NCBI GenBank assembly: GCA_025451875.1
Contig: JANWJQ010000154.1
Span: 1-41,120, forward strand
Reading direction: 5' to 3'
Length of the DNA stretch: 41,120 bases
From: Rhizomicrobium sp.
GTDB lineage: Bacteria > Pseudomonadota > Alphaproteobacteria > Micropepsales > Micropepsaceae
Shown here: positions 18,023 through 27,180 of the stretch, piece by piece
How the letters are laid out: the number at the start of each line of letters is the position of its first letter
Position numbering within the stretch: the first letter of the stretch is position 1
The notes under the pieces: model-generated
What the model was told of the DNA's origin: nothing
Databases searched by the model: none
The model's input: the letters and a program-made list of their open reading frames with translations, nothing else
Position numbers and translations under genes: made by a program

Positions 18023-18964
18023 TTAGTTTGCGTATCTTTTATTCAAGCTAGCAATCGTTTCGTGGAACTCCGCCACCGTCTCGTCGATGATCTGCTTCAC
18101 GGGCTTTACGCTGTCGATGCGCCCCGCGACCTGGCCCGACAGCGCGATGGACGCTTCCATGTCGCCGCCGAAATAGAGATCCAGCGCATTGCCGAACTCG
18201 GTCATGATGTTGGCCGGCGGTTCCTTCTCGAACTTCGTCGTCTTCTCGGTGCGCAGCGCGCGCAAGGCGGGACCGGGGCCGAAGCGGTTGAGGAAGACGG
18301 TGGAGGTTTCCTCCGCTTCAAGGATCGCGTCCTTCCAGTTCTGATGCACGGGCGATTCCGCCGCCGACACCATGCGCGTTCCCATCTGCACACCTTCGGC
18401 GCCCAGCGCGAAGGCGGCGGCCATGGTGCGGCCATCGGTGATGCCGCCAGCGGCGATCACCGGCACCTTCACCTTCTCGCAGACGAGCGGCAGCAGCACC
18501 ATGCTCGACACCTCACGTGGGTTCTTGAAGCCACCGCCCTCGCCGCCTTCGACGACAAGGCCGTCAACACCCGCTTCGATGGCGCGCAACGCGGTCTTCA
18601 GCGACGGCACGACATGAAACACGTTGAGCCCCGCTTCCTTCAGCGGTCCCACGATCTTCATCGGATCGCCGGCGGAGGTGGTGACGAATTTCACGCCCTG
18701 GTCGAGCACGAATTTCACGATGTCCGGATCGCGCACGAAGGCGAGCGCGACGTTCAGGCCGAAGGGCTTCTTGGTCAGCTCGCGCATCTTCTTCACTTCG
18801 GCGCGCACTTCGTCGAGGCGGCCGGAGGAGGTTTCGATGATGCCGAGACCACCCGCGTTGGAGACGGCGCTGGCAAGCTGCGCGCGGGCGATCCAGCCCA
18901 TCGGCGCCTGCACAATGGGATATTCCACGCCCAGCATGTCGGTGATGCGGTTCTTGATCGGCAT
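18023..18964 (-). CDS. NPD/nitronate monooxygenase-like flavoprotein
   Basis: The 313-residue TIM-barrel protein carries the FMN-binding hallmarks of the nitronate monooxygenase/2-nitropropane dioxygenase family: PIVQAPMGW (16-24), GLNVAL (69-74), PVIAAGGITDGRTM (168-181) and GVQMGTRMVS (191-200). At the place where classical class I enzymes have EAGGH with the catalytic His, this protein reads EGGEGGGFKNP (139-149), so Phe146 replaces His. It may therefore be a flavin enoyl-reductase-like or other NPD-family enzyme rather than a true nitronate oxidase. It is first in a minus-strand string of three genes separated by palindromic elements. Confidence 0.87.
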   Translation of the reverse strand: MPIKNRITDMLGVEYPIVQAPMGWIARAQLASAVSNAGGLGIIETSSGRLDEVRAEVKKMRELTKKPFGLNVALAFVRDPDIVKFVLDQGVKFVTTSAGDPMKIVGPLKEAGLNVFHVVPSLKTALRAIEAGVDGLVVEGGEGGGFKNPREVSSMVLLPLVCEKVKVPVIAAGGITDGRTMAAAFALGAEGVQMGTRMVSAAESPVHQNWKDAILEAEETSTVFLNRFGPGPALRALRTEKTTKFEKEPPANIMTEFGNALDLYFGGDMEASIALSGQVAGRIDSVKPVKQIIDETVAEFHETIASLNKRYAN

Positions 18965-19031
18965 GGGCAGCGTCCCCGGATGGCAGGGGCATGTTAGCCA
19001 AGCGGGAAGATGCGCGCGAGGTGACGCTAGG

Positions 19032-19532
19032 TCAGCCTTTCAGCACCGCCGTCGGCTCAAACGTCACGGCGCTGAGGATCATGTTCACAGTCTCGCCGTC
19101 GTCCGACAGCGGCAGATGAATCGTATCGAAATCCAGGTGCGGATGATCCAGCCATGCCGCAGAGCCGTGAAGGCGCATGGTGAGGCGATTGCGCGCCATA
19201 TGAGCATAGGCGCCGACAGCGCCCTCCGTCGCGGCCTGCCCGTAGCGCGCGAAAGCTTCGCGCACCGTCTTGCCGGTGGCGTCGCCCAGCATGTGCTCGG
19301 TGACGTCGCTGCCGATCATGCGATAGCGGAAGTCGGCGTAATCCGGCAGCGCCTCCACCAGAACGACGGCGCGGATGTGCTTCTTCATTTCGGCGGGGTT
19401 GATGTCGGCACGCGACGGCATGGTGCGCTGGCCCCGCTTGGCGTCCCAATAGTCCTTCAGAAATGCGAGCGCCGGCTTGGAGGAAGGTGAAGGATCAAAC
19501 TCGACAGATACGCCAGACACACCCGATGACAT
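19032..19532 (-). CDS. Short PAS-domain protein (PAS_5 family)
   Basis: The 166-residue protein has the layout of the alphaproteobacterial PAS_5 family: an entry helix with LAFLKDYWDAKRGQRTMPSR (about 22-41), then ADINPAEM, a PAS core (FRYRMIGSDVTEHMLGDATG) and a final strand. Such proteins lack an output domain and their ligands and partners are mostly unknown. The start has GGAAG five bases upstream. It lies downstream of sigF-nrsF on the same strand after a 168-base gap, so it may have its own promoter. Confidence 0.82.
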   Translation of the reverse strand: MSSGVSGVSVEFDPSPSSKPALAFLKDYWDAKRGQRTMPSRADINPAEMKKHIRAVVLVEALPDYADFRYRMIGSDVTEHMLGDATGKTVREAFARYGQAATEGAVGAYAHMARNRLTMRLHGSAAWLDHPHLDFDTIHLPLSDDGETVNMILSAVTFEPTAVLKG

Positions 19533-19700
19533 CGCCGCTTCCGTGAATAAGAGCCGGACTGCTCGAACTGGTTACAACCCGCGGCGGTATAAGCGACGCG
19601 CCACACTCACATCGTCCCTAGTACACCGGAAACGTCAATACGCGCGATGTGAGATCCGCCATGCGCGTCAAACTTGTTCGTAACTAGCCGCGGAGGCGTG

Positions 19701-20339
19701 TCACCAGCGCAACAGGCGGGAGCCCAGCAGCGCGCCGACGCCGGTGATGAACCCGATCGCAAGCGTGTACCATGTCGCCACGAATAGCGGCGAATCGTCC
19801 GGACAGTGCATGGCATAGAAGACCGAAGCGATACCGGCGGCAACCAGCCCCGCAAGCGCGCCGGCGCGCGCGGGATTGGCGGGCGCGCCGCGCCGAAACG
19901 CCCAGAGCATCAGCACCAGCGGCCCCAGCGACATCAACGGGATCATCGTCATGCAGAAGCGCGCATTGTGCCCCACAAGCCGCACCATCCAGAGCGATTG
20001 CGGCAGTGCGATCAGTTCCGCGATCACGGCGCAAACAAGAAGCAGCGGCGCGCTCCACAACAGCAGGCGCAACCTGCTGTGCTCCACTTCCGGGCGCGCC
20101 ATGTCGCGTGCCGCAAACACCGCCGTGACGGCGAGCACGGCCGTGACGAAAACCTTGAATGCAAAGCGCGGCGTCAGCCACGATTGCAGGAAATCATGGT
20201 GGAGACCGAGCCGCCCGATCCAGATCGCGGCAGCAATGGCGGCCGCCAGGACGATCGCGATCAGGAAAGCGCGGCGCGGCGGCATCTGCTGTTCCGGCGC
20301 ATCGGCGGAAAGCGCGGTGATCAGATCGTTCGTTTTCAT
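19701..20339 (-). CDS. nrsF: NrsF-type anti-sigma factor (DUF1109), membrane protein
   Basis: The 212-residue protein has six hydrophobic segments and no long soluble domain, as in DUF1109/NrsF. It overlaps the sigma-factor gene by ATGA, the standard coupling of anti-sigma to sigma. Cysteines at 103, 129 and 179 are present; C129 (ARFCMTM) and C179 (AMHCPDD) are 50 residues apart, as I recall for the two functional cysteines of Caulobacter NrsF (131 and 181), which respond to chromate and cadmium. It would hold SigF at the inner membrane until those cysteines are attacked or bind metal. The reading frame continues upstream into the sigma gene, but the ATG at 20339 is the natural start. Confidence 0.9.
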   Translation of the reverse strand: MKTNDLITALSADAPEQQMPPRRAFLIAIVLAAAIAAAIWIGRLGLHHDFLQSWLTPRFAFKVFVTAVLAVTAVFAARDMARPEVEHSRLRLLLWSAPLLLVCAVIAELIALPQSLWMVRLVGHNARFCMTMIPLMSLGPLVLMLWAFRRGAPANPARAGALAGLVAAGIASVFYAMHCPDDSPLFVATWYTLAIGFITGVGALLGSRLLRW

Positions 20340-20908
20340 GTCGCGCTCGCCTCCCTGTAGAGCGAGGCCAGTTTCTTCAGGCCGCGATGGAAGGCGACGC
20401 GCACCGCGCCCTCGCTCATGCCGAGCTTCGTGGCGGTGTCCTTGATGCTGTTGCCGTCGAGCGAGATGGAGGAAATAACCGTCTGCTGCTTGCCGTCCAG
20501 ACGCGAGACGAGCTTGGTGAGTTCGCTGTGCGAGCTCTCCGGTTCCGGCGGCGTGTCGGGCAGCACTTCGATCAGGCCTTCTATAGGCACTTCGCCGCGG
20601 CGGCCTTTGCGGCGCATGACGTCGATCAGCTTGTGGCGCGCGATCGCATTCAGCCAGGGGAGAAATGGCTGATCCTGCATCCATGTCTGGCGCTTCAAAT
20701 GGATCGCCAACAAAATCTCCTGCACCACATCCTCGGCATCGGCATTGCCGATCCGCGACAAACCATGGACCGCGAATTTCCGCAGCCTTGGCGCGATGGC
20801 TTCCAGAAGCTGACGATAGGCGGCGGCGTCCCCCGCCAATCCTGCCCGCATCAGCTCCGCCCACGCCATTTCGGGCGACGCGCTGTCAGGTTTGTTCGCT
20901 GGAGGCAT
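20336..20908 (-). CDS. sigF: ECF RNA polymerase sigma factor, SigF-like
   Basis: The 190-residue protein has sigma region 2 (about 30-105, with NADAEDVVQEILLAIHLKRQ and PFLPWLNAIARHKLIDVMRR) and region 4 (about 135-185, with LDGKQQTVISSISLDGNSIK and a C-terminal recognition helix GMSEGAVRVAFHRGLKKL). Pairing with a DUF1109 anti-sigma places it in the Caulobacter SigF/ Bradyrhizobium EcfF type of stress response (metal or oxidant). The start at 20908 has GGAG-poor context, but an upstream Met is lacking. A GTAAC lies 8-12 bases before the ATG but no matching -10 was found. Confidence 0.93.
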   Translation of the reverse strand: MPPANKPDSASPEMAWAELMRAGLAGDAAAYRQLLEAIAPRLRKFAVHGLSRIGNADAEDVVQEILLAIHLKRQTWMQDQPFLPWLNAIARHKLIDVMRRKGRRGEVPIEGLIEVLPDTPPEPESSHSELTKLVSRLDGKQQTVISSISLDGNSIKDTATKLGMSEGAVRVAFHRGLKKLASLYREASAT

Positions 20909-20961
20909 GGCCGTTGTTACAGCGATTTTATCCGAGGTTCCACGGGCGTCCGGACCGCCGC

Positions 20962-21642
20962 CTAGTGATGGCGGCGGCGATGGACCGGCCGGGCATTCGT
21001 CGGCGGCAAGGCGTCGGAGGCCCCCGGCGTAGCATTGGTCAGCGACCAGCTCACGATGTCATTGATCGCGTGCCCCGTCGCGTCGTTGAAGGCGGCGACC
21101 ACGGCCGGAACGCTGTTCACGCTCGCCCTCACTTCACGGCGCGCATCGAAGGTCGCGATCACGTCGTGACGGGTGGCAGTGACCAGCTTGGCGACGATAT
21201 CGACCACGATGGTGGGGATGCCGTCTTTCACATCGTAATGCGCGCTGAAATCGCGGATTTCGGTGGTGACGAGGATGTCGGCGCGCACGCCAGCGGAATT
21301 ACGGCCCACGGCCTTGATCTTGCCGCTCTTCTCGAAAGCCTCGACGAGAAGGCTTTGCAGGAGATCCGGCGTCTGATCCGACCAGGAGGAATCGGCGTAG
21401 TAATCCATCGTCTGGCCGAGAATGAGCGTGATGCGCTTGTTGTCGAAGACAGCCGGCGATACCGGCTCGGTCACGCCGAACTGCCATTGCACGGCGGGCG
21501 CTCTATCGACGGGGCCGAACTGCGGGTGCAGCACATAGATCTGCGGCGGCGCCTCGCTGGGGCCGAGCAGGCCGCCGCAAGCCGAAAGCGCAACGGTGGA
21601 GAAGATGACGAGCGCCGCGCGGCGCAGAGTGTTCGTGATCAT
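20962..21642 (-). CDS. ABC-type transport auxiliary lipoprotein (PqiC/ABC_trans_aux-like)
   Basis: The 226-residue protein has a lipoprotein signal with lipobox VALSACGG (Cys22) and a body resembling the auxiliary lipoprotein family of MCE transporters (YVLHP start strand, then a mixed alpha/beta domain). It overlaps the MlaD-like gene by ATGA and is the last gene of the operon. In related systems the outer-membrane-anchored lipoprotein completes the periplasmic lipid path; here it stands where a soluble MlaC would be in E. coli. It ends in a His/Arg-rich tail. Confidence 0.85.
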   Translation of the reverse strand: MITNTLRRAALVIFSTVALSACGGLLGPSEAPPQIYVLHPQFGPVDRAPAVQWQFGVTEPVSPAVFDNKRITLILGQTMDYYADSSWSDQTPDLLQSLLVEAFEKSGKIKAVGRNSAGVRADILVTTEIRDFSAHYDVKDGIPTIVVDIVAKLVTATRHDVIATFDARREVRASVNSVPAVVAAFNDATGHAINDIVSWSLTNATPGASDALPPTNARPVHRRRHH

Positions 21643-22499
21643 TGGGGTGTGTATCCTTTGCGGCGGTCGCCAAAGAGAAGTTTGGTCGGCTCGCGTTCGA
21701 GGCCGTTGGAAAGTTTGGTCAGGCTCGATGCCAGCGTGCGCACCTGCTCGGAGAGCTGTCCGAGATCCGCGCCGTTGACGGCGCTATCCGCATCATCCGC
21801 AAGACGGCTCACTTTTGTCACCGCGACATTGGCGTTGCCCAGCGTCTCATGCAGATCCTTCAGATCGACATTCAGCGTGTCCGACGCCAGCGAGACATTG
21901 TGCAGCGTTTTGTCGATGTCCTTCGAGCGTGCATTGAAAACATCCGTCGTGGTCTTGATGTTGGACAGGATACCGGAGAAGCTCTTGATGTTCTCGTCGT
22001 TCAGCGCGCGATTGAGGCGGTCGGCGACATGGCTGAGCTTGGCGATGAGTTCCGGCGCCGATTGCTCCAGCTGCTGCAAGGTCGATTGCTTGGACTGGAT
22101 CACCGGATAGTCGCCGAACATCCTGCGTTCCAGGACGGGCGTCTTGTTGGTGCCGCCGTCGATTTCCACATAGGAGCCGCCAGTCAGCCCTTCGCTGGCG
22201 ATGGAGGCGATGGAGTCGCTGTGGATCTTCAGCGTGGGATCGACCTGCAGGTCCACGATGACACGCTTGGGATCGTTGGGGTCGAAGGTCAGCTTGCTGA
22301 CATGGCCAACATTGATGCCGTTGTAGCGCACGATCGTGCCGTCCCCGAGGCCCGTCACCGCGCCGGAGAAATAGGTTCGGTAATAGGCATACTCCGCGGA
22401 GTATTGCGCGCCGGCAAGCCAGAGCAGCGCGACCACAAATCCCAATACGCTGGCAAGCACAAAGGCGCCGACCGCTACATAATTTGCTTTTGTTTCCAT
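21639..22499 (-). CDS. mlaD: MCE-domain substrate-binding protein, MlaD-like
   Basis: The 286-residue protein has one N-terminal span (8-28), a single MCE domain (about 38-115, with VRYNGINVGHVSKL and EGLTGGSYVEID) and a long helical region (about 135-270) with heptad character that could form a hexameric needle or tunnel. It is anchored in the inner membrane and passes lipids between the MlaE permease and the periplasm. Longer than E. coli MlaD (183), as in many alphaproteobacteria. It begins 19 bases... after the ATPase gene and overlaps the lipoprotein gene by four bases. Confidence 0.92.
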   Translation of the reverse strand: METKANYVAVGAFVLASVLGFVVALLWLAGAQYSAEYAYYRTYFSGAVTGLGDGTIVRYNGINVGHVSKLTFDPNDPKRVIVDLQVDPTLKIHSDSIASIASEGLTGGSYVEIDGGTNKTPVLERRMFGDYPVIQSKQSTLQQLEQSAPELIAKLSHVADRLNRALNDENIKSFSGILSNIKTTTDVFNARSKDIDKTLHNVSLASDTLNVDLKDLHETLGNANVAVTKVSRLADDADSAVNGADLGQLSEQVRTLASSLTKLSNGLEREPTKLLFGDRRKGYTPQ

Positions 22500-22518
22500 G
22501 GCTTTTCAGCCCCTCTCC

Positions 22519-23331
22519 TCAACCGCCCAGCGCCGCGCGTCCACGCGGGCCGGCGAAATATTCGTGAATCCACGGATCCTTGTCCTGCAGCAGTTCCTTG
22601 ATCGTGCCGACCTTGATCTTCTTGTTCACCAGCACGGCGATGCGGTCGGTGGTGGCGCGCAGCGTGTCGATATCGTGCGTGACCATGAACACGGTGAGCC
22701 CGAGGCTCTTCTGCAAATCGCCGACCAGCTGATCGAATTGCGCCGCGGAGATCGGATCGAGACCCGCCGTCGGCTCATCGAGAAAAAGCAGTTCCGGATC
22801 GAGCGACAGCGCGCGCGCGAGGCCGGCGCGCTTCTTCATGCCGCCCGAAAGCTCGGATGGAAATTTGCGCGCGGCGTCTTCGGGCAATCCGACCAGCGAC
22901 AGCTTCATCGCCGCCAATTCGTCCATCAGCGATTGCGACATGTTCGTCCAGCGGCGCATCGGCACCTGGATGTTCTGCGCCACCGTCATGGAGGAGAACA
23001 ACGCGCCTTCCTGGAACAGCACGCCCCAATGCAGTTGCAGCCCGCGCATTTCATCCGGCGCGAGGCCGACGGTTTCCTGCCCGAACACCTTGATGCTGCC
23101 CGACAGGGGGCGGTTGAGGCCGACGATGGAACGCAGCAGCACCGACTTGCCCGAGCCTGATCCGCCGACCACGCCCAATACTTCGCCGCGCTTCACATCC
23201 AGATCGATGTGATCGTGGATGATCTTGGTGCCGAAGCCGTTGACCAGTCCCTTGATGCGGATGACCACATCATCCTTCTTGCCGGCCCGGAGCGCGGCGG
23301 CCTTGTCGGCTTTTGTTCCCGCGCCGCTCAT
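22519..23331 (-). CDS. mlaF: MCE/Mla transporter ATPase, MlaF-like
   Basis: This is the cytoplasmic ATPase of a lipid ABC transporter (270 residues). The Walker A motif is GGSGSGKS (56-63), the Q loop QEGALF (107-112), the ABC signature LSGGMKKRAGLARAL (161-175) and Walker B LLFLDEPTAGLDP (181-193). The KKRAGLARAL variant after the signature is typical of Mla/Mce ATPases. It overlaps the permease gene by ATGA at 23328-23331 and is followed by mlaD. Confidence 0.95.
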   Translation of the reverse strand: MSGAGTKADKAAALRAGKKDDVVIRIKGLVNGFGTKIIHDHIDLDVKRGEVLGVVGGSGSGKSVLLRSIVGLNRPLSGSIKVFGQETVGLAPDEMRGLQLHWGVLFQEGALFSSMTVAQNIQVPMRRWTNMSQSLMDELAAMKLSLVGLPEDAARKFPSELSGGMKKRAGLARALSLDPELLFLDEPTAGLDPISAAQFDQLVGDLQKSLGLTVFMVTHDIDTLRATTDRIAVLVNKKIKVGTIKELLQDKDPWIHEYFAGPRGRAALGG

Positions 23332-24488
23332 ATGCCCAGCACCGAAAAGAGAACGGAGAAGCCTGCGTCGGCGGCAATGATTAGGAAGATGGATTCCACC
23401 ACCGAGCGTGTCGTCAGCTTGCCGACGGAGGCCGCGTTGCGCTCCACCCGCATGCCCTCGAAACAGCCGACCAGCGCGATCATGAAGGCGAAGACCGGTG
23501 CCTTGATCAGGCCCACCATCAACGTCTTCACGGTGATGGCGTTGCCCAATTCGCGCATGAAGGCGGGGATGGTCACCCCCAGATCGAAATAGGTCATCAC
23601 CATGCCGCCGATGATGCCGACGATATCGGCAAAGAGCGTGAGGATCGGCAATGCAACGATCAGGCCCAGCACGCGGGGCAACACCAGTGTCTCGGCGATA
23701 TTGAGGCCAATGGTCTGCATCGCGTCGAGTTCCTCGTTCACCTGCATGGTGCCGATCTGCGCGGTGAAGGCGGAGCCGGAGCGGCCCGCGATGATGATGG
23801 CGGTGACGAGACCGCCCAGTTCACGCAGAAAGCCGATGCCGAGAAAATCGATGGTGTAAATTTGCGCGCCGAAACGGGCGAGCTGGTCGGCGCCCTGATA
23901 GGTGATGACGATGCCGAGCAGGAAGGCGAGCAACCCAACGATCGGAAGCGCGGTGAGGCCGGTTTCCTCGATCTGGTGAATGAACGCGGCCCAGGGCAAT
24001 TCGCGGCGCGGCGCGAGCGCGGCTTCCACGGTTTCCACCGCAACGCGGCCCAGAAAGCCCAGAAGGTCGTAACCCTGCCGCAGCGCAAGGACCGTGCCTT
24101 CGCCGGTGCGTTCCAGAAGTCCGCGCAATCCTGTGTGCGGCGGATGGGTGACGGGCGGCGCGGTATGCCCGCTATCCATTGTCTCAAGCAAGGGATGATA
24201 TTTGTCCGGAAGATTCAGCGTCGCTTTCGCACCGGCTTTGTCAGCCGCGCGTTTTGTGCGCAGCAACAGCCACGCACCGCCGCTGTCGAGCGACGTGATG
24301 CCGGTCGCGTCGATCTCCAGATCGCGCGCGCCCTTCAGATCGAGATCGGAGAGCTGCTCATCGAGATCGGTGAGTTCGCTGACGGTCCAGTCGCCCACGC
24401 AGACAAGGCGTGCGCGACCTTGGGCTTTCTCAAGCTTCGCGCTCGCCGGATTGTCTACCGGCAAGGTGACCCGAAAATTTTTCACCAT
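23328..24488 (-). CDS. mlaE: MlaE-family permease with fused N-terminal STAS domain
   Basis: The 386-residue protein combines an N-terminal STAS domain (about 1-100, with ARDLEIDATGITSLDSGGAW) and a MlaE/YrbE permease (about 125-386). The permease shows GLLAFLLGIVITYQGADQL, RELGGLVTAIIIAGRSGSAF and EELDAMQTIGLN, hallmark stretches of the family. In E. coli the STAS protein MlaB is separate; here it is fused, as in several alphaproteobacteria. It is first in the mlaE-mlaF-mlaD-lipoprotein operon; hutF ends 60 bases upstream on the same strand. Confidence 0.93.
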   Translation of the reverse strand: MVKNFRVTLPVDNPASAKLEKAQGRARLVCVGDWTVSELTDLDEQLSDLDLKGARDLEIDATGITSLDSGGAWLLLRTKRAADKAGAKATLNLPDKYHPLLETMDSGHTAPPVTHPPHTGLRGLLERTGEGTVLALRQGYDLLGFLGRVAVETVEAALAPRRELPWAAFIHQIEETGLTALPIVGLLAFLLGIVITYQGADQLARFGAQIYTIDFLGIGFLRELGGLVTAIIIAGRSGSAFTAQIGTMQVNEELDAMQTIGLNIAETLVLPRVLGLIVALPILTLFADIVGIIGGMVMTYFDLGVTIPAFMRELGNAITVKTLMVGLIKAPVFAFMIALVGCFEGMRVERNAASVGKLTTRSVVESIFLIIAADAGFSVLFSVLGI

Positions 24489-24548
24489 GTCGGAAACATA
24501 CCCCCGGCGGACCCCGATCCGTCAGACCGGAGATTGGCAATTCGCGGG

Positions 24549-25904
24549 CTATTTCACAATGCGCGCAAGCACTTCTTTGTAGCGGCGTGTAATTTGTTCC
24601 CTCTTTTCATGGCGTCCGCCCGCCACCAGCCGCGCTCCGCCCCGCCAGACGCAATCCACCGAATCGGCTCCCGCAAAGACCCAGCTATCGAGGATGGTAT
24701 CCGCTTTCTTGCCCGCAAGGCCCGGACTGTCGGCATCGAGGCTGACCAAGTCGGCGGGCGCCCCCTCTTTCAGTCCAAAAACGGGAACGCCCAGCGCCTG
24801 ATATCCACCCGCAAGCGCGCCATCGAACAGCGCCCGCCCGGTGGAGTGTCCCGGTTCGGCGGCCAGCACATTGCGCCCGCGCAAGGCAAGACGCTGCGCG
24901 TATTCCATGATGCGCAATTCTTCCGCTGCGCTGATGAGGACATTGGAGTCGCTGCCGATGCCAAAGCGGCCGCCCGCAGCAAGATAATCGGGCATCGGAA
25001 AAATCCCGTCGCCGAGATTGGCTTCGGTGATGGGACAAAGCCCCGCCACCGCATTGCTGCGCGCAAGGCGGGCAGTCTCTTCGGCCGTCATATGCGTGGC
25101 GTGGACGAGGCACCATTGTGCATCGATGCCGGCATTGTCGAGCAACCATGTGACGGGACGCGCGCCGGACCATGCGATGCAATCATCGACTTCCTTGGTC
25201 TGCTCGGCGATGTGGATGTGGATCGGGCCGCCCTGCGCGAGTGGAATGATTGTGGTCAATTCCTCCGGCGTCGCGGCGCGCAGCGAATGCGGTGCGATGC
25301 CGATATTGGCCCCGTTGAGCGGCGCAATCGCCTTGCGGCTGGCGTCCATCAGTTTCGCGAAGCTTGAAGGATTGTTGAGGAAGCGGCGTTGTCCCGGCAC
25401 CGGCGGCTTTCCGCCGAAATTGCTGTGTGCGTAGAACACTGGCAGCAAGGTAAGCGCGATTCCGGTTTCGGCGCTCGCCGCCGCGATGCGCGCGCCAAGC
25501 TCGGCGATGTCCGCATAAGGCCGCCCGTCGATATCGTGATGCACATAATGGAATTCGCCGACGCGGGTGAAGCCGCTTTCCAGCATCTCGATGTAAGCGA
25601 GTTCGGCGATGGCCTGCACATCGTCCGGCGTGAGGCGGTCGATGAAACGGTACATGACATCGCGCCATGTCCAGAAACTGTCATGCGCGGGGCCGCGCAC
25701 TTCGGCCAAACCCGCCATGCCGCGCTGGAAAGCGTGGCTGTGCAGATTGGGAAGGCCGGGGACGGCAATGCCATGGCGCGCATCAGCTGCGGCGGGCTTT
25801 ATGCCTTTTTCGATGCGCCCGATCGCCGATCCGTCAAACGTGATGCGGACGTCCCCGGCCCATCCATCGGACAAAAGCGCGGACTGAAACCACAGCGACG
25901 TCAT
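24549..25904 (-). CDS. hutF: Formimidoylglutamate deiminase
   Basis: HutF removes ammonia from N-formimidoyl-L-glutamate to give N-formyl-L-glutamate, which HutG then cleaves. The 451-residue amidohydrolase has the metal motif [10 protein letters not shown] (53-62), the segment [13 protein letters not shown] with a further ligand, and [11 protein letters not shown] for the metal Asp. The frame extends to 26006, but the ATG at 25904 is preferred because GGGAGG lies about ten bases upstream and family proteins start close to the first strand. It is divergent from hutI, with a 76-base shared regulatory gap. Confidence 0.93.
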   Translation of the reverse strand: MTSLWFQSALLSDGWAGDVRITFDGSAIGRIEKGIKPAAADARHGIAVPGLPNLHSHAFQRGMAGLAEVRGPAHDSFWTWRDVMYRFIDRLTPDDVQAIAELAYIEMLESGFTRVGEFHYVHHDIDGRPYADIAELGARIAAASAETGIALTLLPVFYAHSNFGGKPPVPGQRRFLNNPSSFAKLMDASRKAIAPLNGANIGIAPHSLRAATPEELTTIIPLAQGGPIHIHIAEQTKEVDDCIAWSGARPVTWLLDNAGIDAQWCLVHATHMTAEETARLARSNAVAGLCPITEANLGDGIFPMPDYLAAGGRFGIGSDSNVLISAAEELRIMEYAQRLALRGRNVLAAEPGHSTGRALFDGALAGGYQALGVPVFGLKEGAPADLVSLDADSPGLAGKKADTILDSWVFAGADSVDCVWRGGARLVAGGRHEKREQITRRYKEVLARIVK

Positions 25905-25980
25905 TCCGGCGGCCTCCCGTTGCAACGCCGGTTTAGCGGACCTAAGAGACAAAGTGGAGCGCCCCAAGAAATTCCGGCCC

Positions 25981-27180
25981 ATGAACTGCGAAACGCTTTG
26001 GCACAATGCACGGCTGGCGACCCTGACGGGGCCGGGCCTCGGCGTGGTCGAAGGTGGCGTGGTGGCGGCGCAAGGCGGGCGTATCGTCTATGCCGGGGCG
26101 CAGGCGGACGCGCCGTCACTCAACGGCGCCAAGCAGATCGATTGCGGCGGTCGCTGGATCACGCCGGGGCTGATCGATTGCCACACACATCTTGTCTATG
26201 CCGGCGATCGCGCGCGTGAATTCGAGATGCGGCTGGCGGGTGCGTCTTACGAGGAAATCGCCAAGGCCGGTGGCGGCATCGTTTCGACAGTGAAGGCGAC
26301 ACGCGCGGCCTCGCAGGAAGAACTCGTCGCCTCCGCCCTGCCCCGCCTCGATGCGTTGATCGCAGACGGGGCCTGCACGGTCGAAATCAAATCCGGTTAT
26401 GGGCTTTCGCTGAACGATGAATTGAAGATGCTGCGCGCCGCCCGTGCGCTGGCAGGCAAGCGCAAGGTGCGCATCGTCACCACCTTCCTCGGCGCCCATG
26501 CGCTGCCGCCGGAGGCGAAGGGCGACAAGGACAAATATATCGACCTCGTCGTCAATGAGATGATGCCGGTGGTGGCGCGCGAGAAGCTTGCCGATGCCGT
26601 CGATGCGTTCTGCGAAGGCATCGCGTTCTCGGCCGAACAGACGCGCCGTGTGTTCGAAGCCGCGAAGAAACACGGCCTTCGCGTCAAATTGCATGCGGAT
26701 CAGCTATCCAATCTTCATGGTGCCGAACTTGCCGCAGCGTTCGGTGCGCTGTCCGCCGATCATCTGGAATATTCGGACGAGGCGGGCATCGCCGCGATGG
26801 CGAAAGCGGGAACCGTCGCCGTGCTTTTGCCCGGCGCCTACTATTTTCTGCGCGAGACGAAACAACCCCCGCTCGATCTCATTCGCAAGCATCACGTTCC
26901 AATTGCAATCGCGAGCGACAACAACCCCGGGACTTCGCCGCTCACCTCTCTGTTGCTGACGATGAACATGGCGGCGACCTGTTTTCGCATGACGGTGGAA
27001 GAATGCATCGCCGCGGTAACGCGCGAAGGCGCGCGTGCTCTGCGGCTATTGAATCAAACTGGAACGCTGGAAGCCGGGAAAGATTGCGATCTTGCAATCT
27101 GGAACATCGAGAACCTTGCCGAACTTGTTTACCGGATGGGCTATAATCCCCTGCATGCGCGAATCCGGCACGGACAATGA
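25981..27180 (+). CDS. hutI: Imidazolonepropionase
   Basis: HutI opens the ring of 4-imidazolone-5-propanoate to give N-formimidoyl-L-glutamate. The 399-residue amidohydrolase starts [15 protein letters not shown] and has [15 protein letters not shown] (metal His68 and His70), [22 protein letters not shown] and [10 protein letters not shown] with the metal Asp. The frame opens earlier with a GTG at 25954, but the ATG at 25981 matches the family start. Its stop overlaps the hutG start (ATGA). Confidence 0.95.
   Translation: MNCETLWHNARLATLTGPGLGVVEGGVVAAQGGRIVYAGAQADAPSLNGAKQIDCGGRWITPGLIDCHTHLVYAGDRAREFEMRLAGASYEEIAKAGGGIVSTVKATRAASQEELVASALPRLDALIADGACTVEIKSGYGLSLNDELKMLRAARALAGKRKVRIVTTFLGAHALPPEAKGDKDKYIDLVVNEMMPVVAREKLADAVDAFCEGIAFSAEQTRRVFEAAKKHGLRVKLHADQLSNLHGAELAAAFGALSADHLEYSDEAGIAAMAKAGTVAVLLPGAYYFLRETKQPPLDLIRKHHVPIAIASDNNPGTSPLTSLLLTMNMAATCFRMTVEECIAAVTREGARALRLLNQTGTLEAGKDCDLAIWNIENLAELVYRMGYNPLHARIRHGQ

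Noticed and set aside
20909-20945. GGAAC upstream of sigF as an EcfG or SigF promoter
   Set aside because: No CGTT or CGAA at 16-17 bases; the nearby GTAAC is too close to the ATG to be a -35.
23862-25367. Plus-strand frame of 501 codons
   Set aside because: Antisense to mlaE and hutF; no recognisable domain.
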